Positions 24,297 to 32,007 of a stretch of DNA of 32,007 nt are shown here, piece after piece. The DNA comes from Bacteroidales bacterium. GTDB taxonomy: Bacteria; Bacteroidota; Bacteroidia; Bacteroidales; UBA3824. Both the position numbers and the translations under genes were made by a program. Within the stretch, counting starts at the first letter, position 1, and each line of letters opens with the position of its first letter. Under the pieces are notes generated by a model. That model saw only the letters and a program-made list of their open reading frames with translations, made no database searches and was not told the DNA's origin. The DNA lies in assembly GCA_024413595.1 (NCBI GenBank), contig JAKSUC010000002.1, positions 99,335 to 131,341 on the forward strand, given 5' to 3'.

Positions 24297-25892
24297 ATGA
24301 TAGAATTATTTTTACTTATAGCTTCAATTTTATTTTTTGTAAGTATTCTTGCGTGTAAGGCTGGTTATAAATTTGGTGTACCAATTTTGTTATTGTTTTT
24401 ACTTGTAGGTATGATTTTCGGAGTTGATGGTGTTGGTATTCAATTTTCTGACATGGATTCTGCTCAAACTATTGGTACTATTGCTTTATGTATAATTTTG
24501 TTTTCTGGTGGATTGGATACAAAACTTTCTGATATTAAACCTGTTATTAAAGAAGGTATTGTTTTAGCTACTGTTGGTGTTTTTTTAACTGCTATTATAA
24601 CTGGCGTAATTATTAAATTTGTTTTTGATTTATCGTTAAGTCACATTATAAGTATAAGTTTAACATCTAGTTTGTTGTTAGCTTCAACTATGGCTTCTAC
24701 AGATTCGGCTTCGGTGTTTTCTATTTTACGCTCTAAAGGTTTAAATTTAAAAAACAACCTTCGTCCGTTGCTTGAGGCTGAAAGTGGTAGCAATGATCCT
24801 GTGGCTTATATGATGACTATTACTCTTATTAGTTTAGTTAAACAAGGTGGTGATCCTGATTATTTATCTGCTGTATTAAGTGTTGGTATTCAATTAATTG
24901 TTGGTGCTATTGCTGGTATTATTTTGGGGAAACTATTTGTATGGTTAATTAATCGTTTAGACATCGACAATGCTTCTTTATATCCAATTGCTGTTTTCTC
25001 TGTTTGTATTTTTATTTTTTCTGCATCATATTTTATGCACGGAAATAGCTATTTGGCAGTTTATCTTGGTGGTTTAATTATTGGAAATTCAAGATTCGTT
25101 CATAAACGTTCGTCTGTTAATTTTTTTGATGGTTTAGCGTGGTTAAGTCAATTAATCATGTTCTTAACTTTAGGATTATTAGTTAGTCCGCATGAATTAA
25201 TTCCTGTTATTATTCCTGGATTAATTATCAGTATTGTAATGATTTTTATTTCAAGACCTTTGAGTGTGTTACTTTGTCTTTTGCCATTTAAACGAAAAAT
25301 GAAAGATATAATTTTTGTTTCTTGGGGTGGTTTAAAAGGTGCTGTTCCGATTATTTTTGCTATTATGGCTTTGTCAGAAAATGTACCTCATGCTCAAGTT
25401 ATGTTTAATATTGTATTTTTCTGTACTTTAGTTTCTTTAGTATTGCAAGGAACTTCGTTGCCTGCTATGGCAAAAAAATTAAATATTATTGATAATCCTG
25501 AAGAATTATGTCAATTGAAAAATTTTGACATGGAATTTTCTGATGATATTAAATCTGTTACTACTGAAATCAGTATTTCTCAAGAAATAATTGATAATCA
25601 TGGACATTATTTATGGAATTTGCCTTTACCTGAAAATACTTTGGTGGTTATGGTAAAACGTGATGGAAAATATTTTGTTCCTAAGGGAAAAACTGAATTA
25701 AAGGCTCAAGACAAACTTTTGTTGATAACTGATAATCGTGATACTTTAATAAAAACACTTACTTCTATGGGGGTTAATTCTCATTCTGCTGAAAATGAAA
25801 CCGAAAATCACAATAGTATTTTAAATGATATTAAAAATTCTACTCCTTATAAAGTTTTTAGATATAAAATTCTGAAAAAAATTATAAAATAA
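24297..25892 (+). CDS. Potassium/proton antiporter, CPA1 type with C-terminal RCK_C domain
   Basis: The protein has 531 residues. About twelve TM helices occupy residues 1-395, with the ion-site motifs STDSA (T135, D136) and SGSNDP (N166, D167), typical of electroneutral CPA1-type exchangers. A C-terminal soluble RCK_C/TrkA-C-like domain follows (about 405-490; includes FVPKGKTELKAQDKLLLITD), then a polar tail. This architecture matches the NhaP2/CvrA potassium/proton antiporter group; the ion preference (K+ or Na+) is inferred from that similarity and not shown by the sequence. It acts in the inner membrane in cation and pH homeostasis, and the RCK_C domain may sense a nucleotide or other ligand. 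It follows the receiver gene and ends at a perfect 17-base hairpin. Confidence 0.92.
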   Translation: MIELFLLIASILFFVSILACKAGYKFGVPILLLFLLVGMIFGVDGVGIQFSDMDSAQTIGTIALCIILFSGGLDTKLSDIKPVIKEGIVLATVGVFLTAIITGVIIKFVFDLSLSHIISISLTSSLLLASTMASTDSASVFSILRSKGLNLKNNLRPLLEAESGSNDPVAYMMTITLISLVKQGGDPDYLSAVLSVGIQLIVGAIAGIILGKLFVWLINRLDIDNASLYPIAVFSVCIFIFSASYFMHGNSYLAVYLGGLIIGNSRFVHKRSSVNFFDGLAWLSQLIMFLTLGLLVSPHELIPVIIPGLIISIVMIFISRPLSVLLCLLPFKRKMKDIIFVSWGGLKGAVPIIFAIMALSENVPHAQVMFNIVFFCTLVSLVLQGTSLPAMAKKLNIIDNPEELCQLKNFDMEFSDDIKSVTTEISISQEIIDNHGHYLWNLPLPENTLVVMVKRDGKYFVPKGKTELKAQDKLLLITDNRDTLIKTLTSMGVNSHSAENETENHNSILNDIKNSTPYKVFRYKILKKIIK

Positions 25893-25930
25893 AAAAATGG
25901 CTATTATTCAAAAGAATAATAGCCATTTTT
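25893..25930. terminator. Bidirectional terminator between antiporter and flotillin genes
   Basis: A 17-base perfect stem (25893-25909 with 25914-25930; core ATGGCTATTATTC/GAATAATAGCCAT) has an AAAA loop and A/T runs on the flanks. It begins directly after the antiporter stop and lies 13 bases from the end of the convergent flotillin gene, so it can serve both. Confidence 0.9.
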
Positions 25931-25943
25931 ATTAATATAATTT

Positions 25944-27389
25944 CTATTCTTCAGAATTGCCTACTTCATTGTTGTCTTGAGACATTATACCTGAGTCTTC
26001 GTCTTCTTTCTGTTGTTGAATATTGTTATTTTTGGTTGTATCATATTTAGCAAAACTTTCGCGCATTTGAGTGTCGGCTTGCTTATTCTTTATGTCATAA
26101 TAATCTTTTATTGATAAATTTCCATCAAGAAAAGCTGATGCCATTGCTTTTTGAACTTTTTCTTCGGCTAGAATTAATTCTGCACGAGCTTCTTCTGCCA
26201 TTGCTTTTGCACGAACTGATTTAAGATTTGCTCCAACATCGTTTCCTACTTTCAAATCTGAAACGTCGACTGATAAAATTTCGAATGCAGAACTTTCATG
26301 AAGATTTGAATTTTCAACTCTATCGGCTATTTCGTATGGATTTTGTAAAACATCATTATGACTTTTCGACATACCAATTTGAGTGGCAAGACCTTCATTA
26401 ACACGTGCCAAGACTGTTTCTTCACTAACACCACCAATAATATTTTTGATATGAGAACGTATTGTTACTTTTACTTTCATTGTTACTTCAACACCATCTC
26501 GAGCAATACCTCTAACACCATCAGTTTCAATAACATGTGGTGTAATAGCAGATTTTATAGATTCTATAACGTCAAGATTTGAAAGGTCTATAGCTGCTAT
26601 ATCTTTAAATTCAAAATCTGGTAAATTTGCTTTTTTAGCAGAAATATATGCCTCAATAGTTTTTTCAAGGTTTCCTCCTGCTAAGTAGTGTTCTTTTAAA
26701 TCGTTAAGAGAAATGCTAAATCCAGAGTTGTCGGCAACGATTTTGGCTTTAATCAAGTCGATAACATTTACTCCAGCTAAATAATAGGCTGCCAAATCGG
26801 TTACTTCTACATTAATTTTAGCATTTTTTGCCATAATAAGTGCGTGAATAATGGCTGTTACATCAACTTTTGCAAGATATTGTTGAGCCATTTCTTCAAC
26901 CGAAATTTTTAATTTTGCGTTACCTGCTCTAATTAGAGTATCAACAACCACTGTGATATCTACACCTGCTAAATAATGGTCGCAAAGTTGTTTGGGATCA
27001 AGACTTAAATGGGCATTTTGTGCTTTAACTAACAAATATAATATTTTTGATTGTGGAATATTTTGCCACTTCATTTTTATTAGCAAAAACCAAGAAACTT
27101 TTACTCTTGACAATCGTGCTTGAAACCATAATTTTAATGGAACCAATGCTATAAAGAAATATACAACACTTGCTGCTATGGTCAATGCAATTAATATTAC
27201 TAAAATTGTATCCCATACGCTGCCATCATCTGTTATTGTTGTATTATCATTGATTTGATTATCAGCTCCTGTTTGAACATTTTCTGATTGATAATAAACA
27301 GGATCGTCATAATATGGTTGTGTTTCTTCGCATGCAATACTGCATAATAATATACACAAAAAGCTTAATAAATAAATTATTTTTTTCAT
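25944..27389 (-). CDS. floA: FloA-type flotillin-like protein with expanded repeats and lipoprotein-like leader
   Basis: The protein has 481 residues. The core matches bacterial FloA (YqfA): TM helix about 61-86 (ILVILIALTIAASVVYFFIALVP), VKVSWFLLIKMKWQNIP, repeat region, then the PHB/SPFH part (TPHVIETDGVRGIARDGVEV, VGEET-like GGVSEETVLARVNEG, AFEILSVDVSDLKVGNDVGA) and a coiled C-terminal region (about 390-440). Family knowledge: FloA oligomerises on the inner leaflet and organises membrane microdomains and fluidity. Two oddities are clear. The N-terminus is a lipoprotein-like leader (about 1-20, CSIAC, then EETQ) ahead of a 40-residue acidic stretch and the TM. The YLAG(V/G) unit, present once in the FloA proteins I recall, occurs at 139, 171, 203 and 235, exactly 32 residues apart. 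It is third in a run after a SPOR protein and a divergent flotillin. Confidence 0.9.
   Translation of the reverse strand: MKKIIYLLSFLCILLCSIACEETQPYYDDPVYYQSENVQTGADNQINDNTTITDDGSVWDTILVILIALTIAASVVYFFIALVPLKLWFQARLSRVKVSWFLLIKMKWQNIPQSKILYLLVKAQNAHLSLDPKQLCDHYLAGVDITVVVDTLIRAGNAKLKISVEEMAQQYLAKVDVTAIIHALIMAKNAKINVEVTDLAAYYLAGVNVIDLIKAKIVADNSGFSISLNDLKEHYLAGGNLEKTIEAYISAKKANLPDFEFKDIAAIDLSNLDVIESIKSAITPHVIETDGVRGIARDGVEVTMKVKVTIRSHIKNIIGGVSEETVLARVNEGLATQIGMSKSHNDVLQNPYEIADRVENSNLHESSAFEILSVDVSDLKVGNDVGANLKSVRAKAMAEEARAELILAEEKVQKAMASAFLDGNLSIKDYYDIKNKQADTQMRESFAKYDTTKNNNIQQQKEDEDSGIMSQDNNEVGNSEE
26671..27054 (-). repeat. Coding 96-base tandem repeat in the flotillin gene
   Basis: The encoded protein (about residues 112-239) holds four 32-residue units, each built as (A)xxAxxx(I/L)xxxxLxxxYLAxV(D/N)xxxVIxxxI, anchored by YLAGV (139), YLAKV (171), YLAGV (203) and YLAGG (235). 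A fifth degenerate unit (AAIDLSN) follows. The periodicity is exact at the protein level, while the DNA copies have diverged, so the duplications are not recent. Confidence 0.75.
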
Positions 27390-27415
27390 CTTGTACGTTA
27401 TATAATAATATTAAA

Positions 27416-29371
27416 TTATTCTAATTTTTCATAACCTGTTTCAATACTTTTGTTTTTTTCGCTCAAAAGATTTGCTTTGTGCAATTCATTAAAATTGGGT
27501 TTTGTGCCGTCAACGTATTGTTGAACCATTGCAATTCGAATATCGGCTTCGGCTTTTGCACGGTCGGCTTCGGCTTGTAATATTCGTTTTCTACTTTCTA
27601 TTTCAGCTTGTCGTAGTTCTAATTCTGTTTTTACATTTTCTCCTATTATAATGTCATATATGTTAACATCTAGCAATTGATATGCGCAATATTGATTTAA
27701 TTGAGTTTCGGTTGCATTGTCTGGATTTGTTTTAATTTCACGCATACTTTCTTCTTCGTTAATCATTTTTAAGACTTTATTTGATATATCTGGTAAATTT
27801 TTTAAGATATATTCATGACTATCAAATGATTCAAACATTGACACTACGGCTTCGTTTATTCGTTTGTTTAATATGTCTAGTCCATAACCTATAAATATCA
27901 ATTCCATTTTTCCTCTAACGGTGATATTTATTTTGGGTGTTATCTGAACTCCTGATTTACAAATTGTTGTTAAACATTTTTCTACTTCTACAACTTGAGG
28001 GTTTTGTGCCCAAGATTTTGCTGATTCTAATGTGTATTTTTCTGAACGTAAGATTTGTCCTGCTAATTTAAATGACATTTTTAATCCTACCTCTTGACAT
28101 TTTTTTACTGCATTGATAGCTGGGGTAACTATTCCAAATTCTAGAAAATGTTTTCTTACACTTTTTTGGTTTATTCCATATTTGCCATCTTCTGATTGTG
28201 CTTCTGCTTGTAAGTCGAGTGCATCTTTTACACCTTTTACTAAATCATATATATCAGCATTGGGTTTTGAATATTCTTCTAAATCTTCTTTGGTAAATTT
28301 TACATTGTATTTTATTGAAAAATATAATGCTTTAACAAATTTCATTGGATCAGAACCTGTGAGATTGTAATATTTCATCAGTTCATTAAATTTTAAATCT
28401 AATCCAAAATATTTTGCTTTTATTAGTGAGGCTATCAAATTGTTCATTTGATCGCCTGATACATTATGTAATATCAAGTCTTTGGGATCTATTACAATTC
28501 CATTTTTTTTGGCTTTTATTAGATTTGATACTAGATTATCAAAATCATCATCTGTTAAATTATATAAATCTGATTCTGAAAAATTCATCCACAACTGTTC
28601 ATTATGGGCTCTTACCATTGAATTGGTAAATCTAGTTACATCACGTCCATAATTTTTGTGAAGATTTTTTAATAAAGTAGTTGTTATTTTAAATGCTTCT
28701 TTATATTCATTGATATTTTGAACTTTATTTACACGATAACTGCTTTCGTCATCCAAAAAGATTCCTGCATTATTGGCTTTTATCATTGAATAAATAATCA
28801 ATTTTAAACCTTCTTCGTCAACTTCATTTATCAATGGGCGTTCTTCTATATCAAGACCTTCGTTTTTGGCCATTATATCTAGGCTTACAAGTTGACAAAA
28901 ATCTTTTTTCTGATGAACATATTTTAATGCAGTTTCATAACTGATATTTAAATTTGCATTTATTTGATCTGCCCAACTTCGTGCAAATGCTTCTATATCT
29001 GGTGTAAATACTGCTATTTGTGATAATTTTCCTATCGAAAAATTAGGATCTACTTGATTTATAATATAATAACTATAAATAAATAACTCTATATTTTGTA
29101 CTGATTCGTTTTTTGCTACTGCTATTGCTTCATCTAGCGAAAGTGAAAGATTATACTCTAGTGCACAGCGCAATACGGCTATTATTCTTTGTTTTATATT
29201 ATCCTCTAGCGAACGTGCTTGTTTATATGAGGCATTTTGCATTACGTGTTTTAATCCTAAATTGCGTAAAGCTTTATAAAATTTATCTTGACTATCTTTA
29301 TATAATAATGTTGATAAATATATAATTGCGCCTAATAATATTATTAATATTAAAGTGATAAGCAAATTCAT
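27416..29371 (-). CDS. Divergent flotillin-like membrane protein
   Basis: The protein has 651 residues. A single N-terminal TM helix (about 2-23) is followed by a long helical region. In its middle part, units resemble the repeats of the neighbouring FloA (LVSNLIKAKKNGIVIDPKDLI, then LIASLIKAKYFGLDLKFNEL, 280-331). The C-terminal part (about 474-632) parallels the FloA PHB and tail: ITPKINITVRGKMELIFIGYG, a helix with LNKRINEAVVSMFESFDSHEYIL, YQLLDVNIYDIIIGENV, and a Lys/Glu/Ala-rich coiled coil with AEADRAKAEADIRIAMVQQYVDG. I therefore call it a distant flotillin paralogue, by direct comparison within the window. It lies 26 bases before floA and 18 bases after the SPOR gene, so the three are probably one operon. 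A FloA partner subunit forming mixed oligomers is inference. Confidence 0.75.
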   Translation of the reverse strand: MNLLITLILIILLGAIIYLSTLLYKDSQDKFYKALRNLGLKHVMQNASYKQARSLEDNIKQRIIAVLRCALEYNLSLSLDEAIAVAKNESVQNIELFIYSYYIINQVDPNFSIGKLSQIAVFTPDIEAFARSWADQINANLNISYETALKYVHQKKDFCQLVSLDIMAKNEGLDIEERPLINEVDEEGLKLIIYSMIKANNAGIFLDDESSYRVNKVQNINEYKEAFKITTTLLKNLHKNYGRDVTRFTNSMVRAHNEQLWMNFSESDLYNLTDDDFDNLVSNLIKAKKNGIVIDPKDLILHNVSGDQMNNLIASLIKAKYFGLDLKFNELMKYYNLTGSDPMKFVKALYFSIKYNVKFTKEDLEEYSKPNADIYDLVKGVKDALDLQAEAQSEDGKYGINQKSVRKHFLEFGIVTPAINAVKKCQEVGLKMSFKLAGQILRSEKYTLESAKSWAQNPQVVEVEKCLTTICKSGVQITPKINITVRGKMELIFIGYGLDILNKRINEAVVSMFESFDSHEYILKNLPDISNKVLKMINEEESMREIKTNPDNATETQLNQYCAYQLLDVNIYDIIIGENVKTELELRQAEIESRKRILQAEADRAKAEADIRIAMVQQYVDGTKPNFNELHKANLLSEKNKSIETGYEKLE

Positions 29372-29389
29372 AATATTTTTTTTGAGTTA

Positions 29390-31939
29390 TTATTGTTTTA
29401 CGCCATTAATAAATGTTACTACATAAGATTCCGTATATCCAAGTTTTACAAGTTGAGCTCGTAATTCATCGGCTTTTTCTCGTGTTTCACAATCTCCAAC
29501 TGTATAAACTGTATATTGTCCACTTTGTGTTTTATGAACTGAATAACTTTTTTTAAGTTTTTCGATTTCGTTTTTTCTTTGGGCTGTAAGTTCTGATTTA
29601 TATGCTCCAATTTGAACACGATATATTTTTGTAGGAGAGGTTGTTTGATTGGTTCGTGCCGACATTGCTCCTGCATTTTTTCCATTTTCTATTTTTATAA
29701 TATACGCATCTTCATAACCACACGCTTTCATGGTTTTAAGATTGGCTTCGGCTATAGAAAATTCTGTTGACACTCCAGTATAATATCTATAAAGTCCACC
29801 ATCGTTTCTGTCATAGTATAGTTGATTTACATTAAAAGCTGATTTATTTAATAATGTTGGAACTGATGATATTTGAACTGCGTATGCAACTCCTGAAATG
29901 TTTGACAATTCTTGTGCGTCTGACTTTGAATTATCTGAATGTGCTACAACTGTTTGATTAATTGGAACAGATACTTGTTGGATTTGTTTATTACTAATTT
30001 CTTTTAACTCTTTTTGTACCAAATCTTTATAACCTGCTTGTTTTTCAGCAGTTGATTTTGCTGTATTAACTGCTGTTTTTTTACCATTAACAAAAGCAAC
30101 AACTGTGGCATTTTTATAACCTCCATTTTTTGCCATTGCTTGAGTTGCTAGTGCAGCATCGTAAGTTTTATATTCGCCTAAATAATAACGCATATAAGTC
30201 TGATTTTTAAGTTTATCAGCCAAAAATTTATTGGTTGCAGGAAATTCTACTGGTTCTGGCATTTCTTTATAAATACCTGTTTCTACTGTAAATATTGTTC
30301 CTGATGGATATGTATAAGGTTTTATGCGTTGATCATCTTTGGTATAATACCATGTTGAAATTGCTGGTGCTGTTGAAGTAGAAACTGGTTTCTTTTCTTT
30401 TGCACTTGATGCTGTTGTTTGAGGTTTTGTTGTTGTTTGAGGTTTTGTTGTTTGTGTTTTGTTATCTGATTTATTTTCAGCTTTTTGAGTGTTATTCTTA
30501 GGTGTAGTATTTGTTGTAGTATTTGTTGTAGTAACAACATTATTTGCTGGTTTTGAAGTATTTGTTGTTGCTAAATTGTCGCTTTCGTCAGTATGAACAA
30601 AATTCATTGGTATATCATTATGACGGTTTGAGGCTTGCGAAGCTACTGTATTTTTATCATTAGTTGCTGGCAATCCTAAATATAAAGCAATTGCATTTTC
30701 CATTTTTTCAATAGCTTGCAATTTTACTTCATTTCCTTCTGACAATGTTGTGTATTTTTCAACTTTGCTATAATGTTTTGCTGCAACTGTTTCGTATGAT
30801 TTTGACATATCAAATAGTTTTACAGCTTCTTCTTCGTATGCTTTGGCTAATTTACATGTATCATTTTTTATTGATGGTAAATATTTTTGATATATATTAA
30901 ATAATCCATTATTAACTTTAATTTCTGCTGTTACAGCATTTACTAAAGATGCACATTCGTTAAGTTCTTCTTCTTGTGCTTTTTGTTCGTAATATTCTTT
31001 TTCAATTAATGTTATTGATTCTCCTGCATAAACTCGCATTGTATCTGCTACACAACCATATTTTTGTGCTTTAAGCATATTTTCATTTGCTTGAGTTTCT
31101 GAAGTTTTTAGTTTTTGTATTTCAGCTTTATCGCTGTCTGATACTTTTAATTTATCTGCAAATTCATCAAATCTTATACGATAAATATTGTTATCTTTTT
31201 CAAAATCATAATGTTGTGTAGCAATCAAAACTGGTAAATCTTCTTTTGCTACATTTCCATTTGGTGATGGTTCTACTGTTTGTGATTTTGGCGCAACATA
31301 TTTTGTGTAATCAACATTTTTATCATTTTTTATAATTCCAAATGCTAATTCTTGTTTTTCAACAGCTTCGCTAAGTGTTGAATACATTGAACGATATGTT
31401 GCTAATGTATTTTCTGCTGTTATGCTTTTTTTAGAATTATCTGATTGGGTATATAATTGTTTAGATTGTTGAAATAAATTGTTTGCTGTTTTATTTTTTA
31501 TTGAAGTGGTGTCGGTTAATTTATTTGCCAATTCTGAGGTATAAATTTCTTTAAATATTTCTGTGGCTGATTCATATTGTTTATATGCCGACAATTCTTC
31601 TTTTGATGATTGTGCGCGTAATTTTGCAATCTTTTTAATTGTTGACTTACTTTTATCTTCTCCTTTTTCTAATTCTTCAATTTCTTTTGCCAGTGAAGAT
31701 ACTTTGTTAAGCGACTCTGCCGATTTGTTTTTTAATTTTTCGGCTTTTGCCAACTTTTTGAGCTCTTTTTTTGTAAAAAGTGAGTCATAATATGGTTGTT
31801 GGTTTAAATGAAAATCATCTAATGATTTATTGTTTACAAAATTAACAACCTCATTATTAATAGGTTGTTCCATTGGTGTAAATCCAACTGATAATATTGC
31901 TGGTGTGGCAATCAATAATGCCATTTTTAGAATTTTCAT
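29390..31939 (-). CDS. SPOR-domain envelope protein with three SPOR-like modules
   Basis: The protein has 849 residues. A hydrophobic leader (about 1-20) is followed by a long charged coiled-coil region (about 50-420, rich in Lys, Glu and Ala; Cys residues in YGCVADT and NECASLV). A Thr/Asn/Lys-rich low-complexity linker runs over about 430-525. Three C-terminal modules follow, each with a strand-helix-strand-helix-strand pattern typical of SPOR: about 528-625 (TVETGIYK, YYLGEYKTYDAA), 683-755 (YAVQISSV, YYTGVSTEFSIAEA) and 770-849 (YRVQIGAYKSE, YTVGDCETREKADELRAQL). Family knowledge: SPOR binds denuded peptidoglycan, often at the septum. The exported location is inferred from the leader and the SPOR modules. 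It is first in the run leading to two flotillin-like genes. The sensor or scaffold role is unknown. Confidence 0.85.
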   Translation of the reverse strand: MKILKMALLIATPAILSVGFTPMEQPINNEVVNFVNNKSLDDFHLNQQPYYDSLFTKKELKKLAKAEKLKNKSAESLNKVSSLAKEIEELEKGEDKSKSTIKKIAKLRAQSSKEELSAYKQYESATEIFKEIYTSELANKLTDTTSIKNKTANNLFQQSKQLYTQSDNSKKSITAENTLATYRSMYSTLSEAVEKQELAFGIIKNDKNVDYTKYVAPKSQTVEPSPNGNVAKEDLPVLIATQHYDFEKDNNIYRIRFDEFADKLKVSDSDKAEIQKLKTSETQANENMLKAQKYGCVADTMRVYAGESITLIEKEYYEQKAQEEELNECASLVNAVTAEIKVNNGLFNIYQKYLPSIKNDTCKLAKAYEEEAVKLFDMSKSYETVAAKHYSKVEKYTTLSEGNEVKLQAIEKMENAIALYLGLPATNDKNTVASQASNRHNDIPMNFVHTDESDNLATTNTSKPANNVVTTTNTTTNTTPKNNTQKAENKSDNKTQTTKPQTTTKPQTTASSAKEKKPVSTSTAPAISTWYYTKDDQRIKPYTYPSGTIFTVETGIYKEMPEPVEFPATNKFLADKLKNQTYMRYYLGEYKTYDAALATQAMAKNGGYKNATVVAFVNGKKTAVNTAKSTAEKQAGYKDLVQKELKEISNKQIQQVSVPINQTVVAHSDNSKSDAQELSNISGVAYAVQISSVPTLLNKSAFNVNQLYYDRNDGGLYRYYTGVSTEFSIAEANLKTMKACGYEDAYIIKIENGKNAGAMSARTNQTTSPTKIYRVQIGAYKSELTAQRKNEIEKLKKSYSVHKTQSGQYTVYTVGDCETREKADELRAQLVKLGYTESYVVTFINGVKQ
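30413..30448. repeat. 18-base tandem repeat (QTTTKP units) in the SPOR gene
   Basis: The unit TGTTGTTTGAGGTTTTGT occurs twice without mismatch (30413-30430, 30431-30448), followed by a decayed third copy. It encodes six-residue Thr/Lys/Pro units in the flexible linker and is prone to length change by slippage. Confidence 0.8.
30503..30533. repeat. 12-base tandem repeat (TTNT units) in the SPOR gene
   Basis: TGTAGTATTTGT occurs at 30503-30514 and 30515-30526 without mismatch, with a 7-base partial third copy. It encodes Thr/Asn units in the same low-complexity linker. Confidence 0.75.
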
Positions 31940-32007
31940 TTCTAATCAAAAATTTATAATAATTTTTAATAATATATTTCTTTTAATATAAAATAATCTT
32001 ATAAAAT

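Noticed and set aside
30400..30540. Short direct repeats suggesting a CRISPR array
   Set aside because: The units are contiguous without unique spacers, are in frame, and encode a Thr-rich linker.

Overview
This window is very AT-rich (about a quarter GC by eye, not computed). It reads as a chromosomal segment of a Bacteroidota bacterium. The support is: several promoters with the phylum-type -7 box TAnnTTTG; few Shine-Dalgarno-like sites; a coaX / outer-membrane protein / TPR protein / lptC cluster; a basic ~30-residue AURKAIP1/COX24-type protein; an HU of the RNISKNT type; and several TPR-SpoIIE proteins of the kind common in this phylum. Genus cannot be judged. I saw no tRNA, rRNA, insertion sequence, phage gene or CRISPR array, and no gene-free stretch over 300 bases.

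Layout. (1) 1-6204: a truncated minus-strand TPR/TM/SpoIIE phosphatase diverges from a tandem pair of full-length paralogues, both 724 residues. (2) 6249-14174, all minus: housekeeping genes rng, a tiny basic ribosome-type protein, hupB-like HU, lolA, ftsK and uvrB. (3) 14395-18559, plus: a DUF4112 membrane protein followed closely by two more TPR/TM/SpoIIE genes, the first split by a -1 frameshift. An EACC1-like protein with its own promoter follows at 18659-19117. (4) 19135-23768, minus: coaX, an outer-membrane beta-barrel, a TPR protein, lptC and a two-TM protein, a cell-envelope cluster. (5) 23851-25892, plus: a stand-alone receiver domain and a CPA1-type cation/proton antiporter. (6) 25944-31939, minus: a three-gene run made of a triple-SPOR envelope protein, a divergent flotillin-like protein and a FloA-type flotillin with an expanded 32-residue repeat and a lipoprotein-type leader.

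How it fits together. The five SpoIIE proteins share one plan: signal peptide, periplasmic TPR-like sensor, one TM helix, signalling helix, cytoplasmic PP2C phosphatase. They look like lineage-expanded envelope-to-cytoplasm signalling devices. No anti-sigma factor, STAS protein or histidine kinase lies in the window, so their targets are elsewhere. The strongest candidates for something new are the SPOR/flotillin/flotillin run and the SpoIIE run ending beside an EACC1-like gene. EACC1 is a family tied to bacterial conflict systems.
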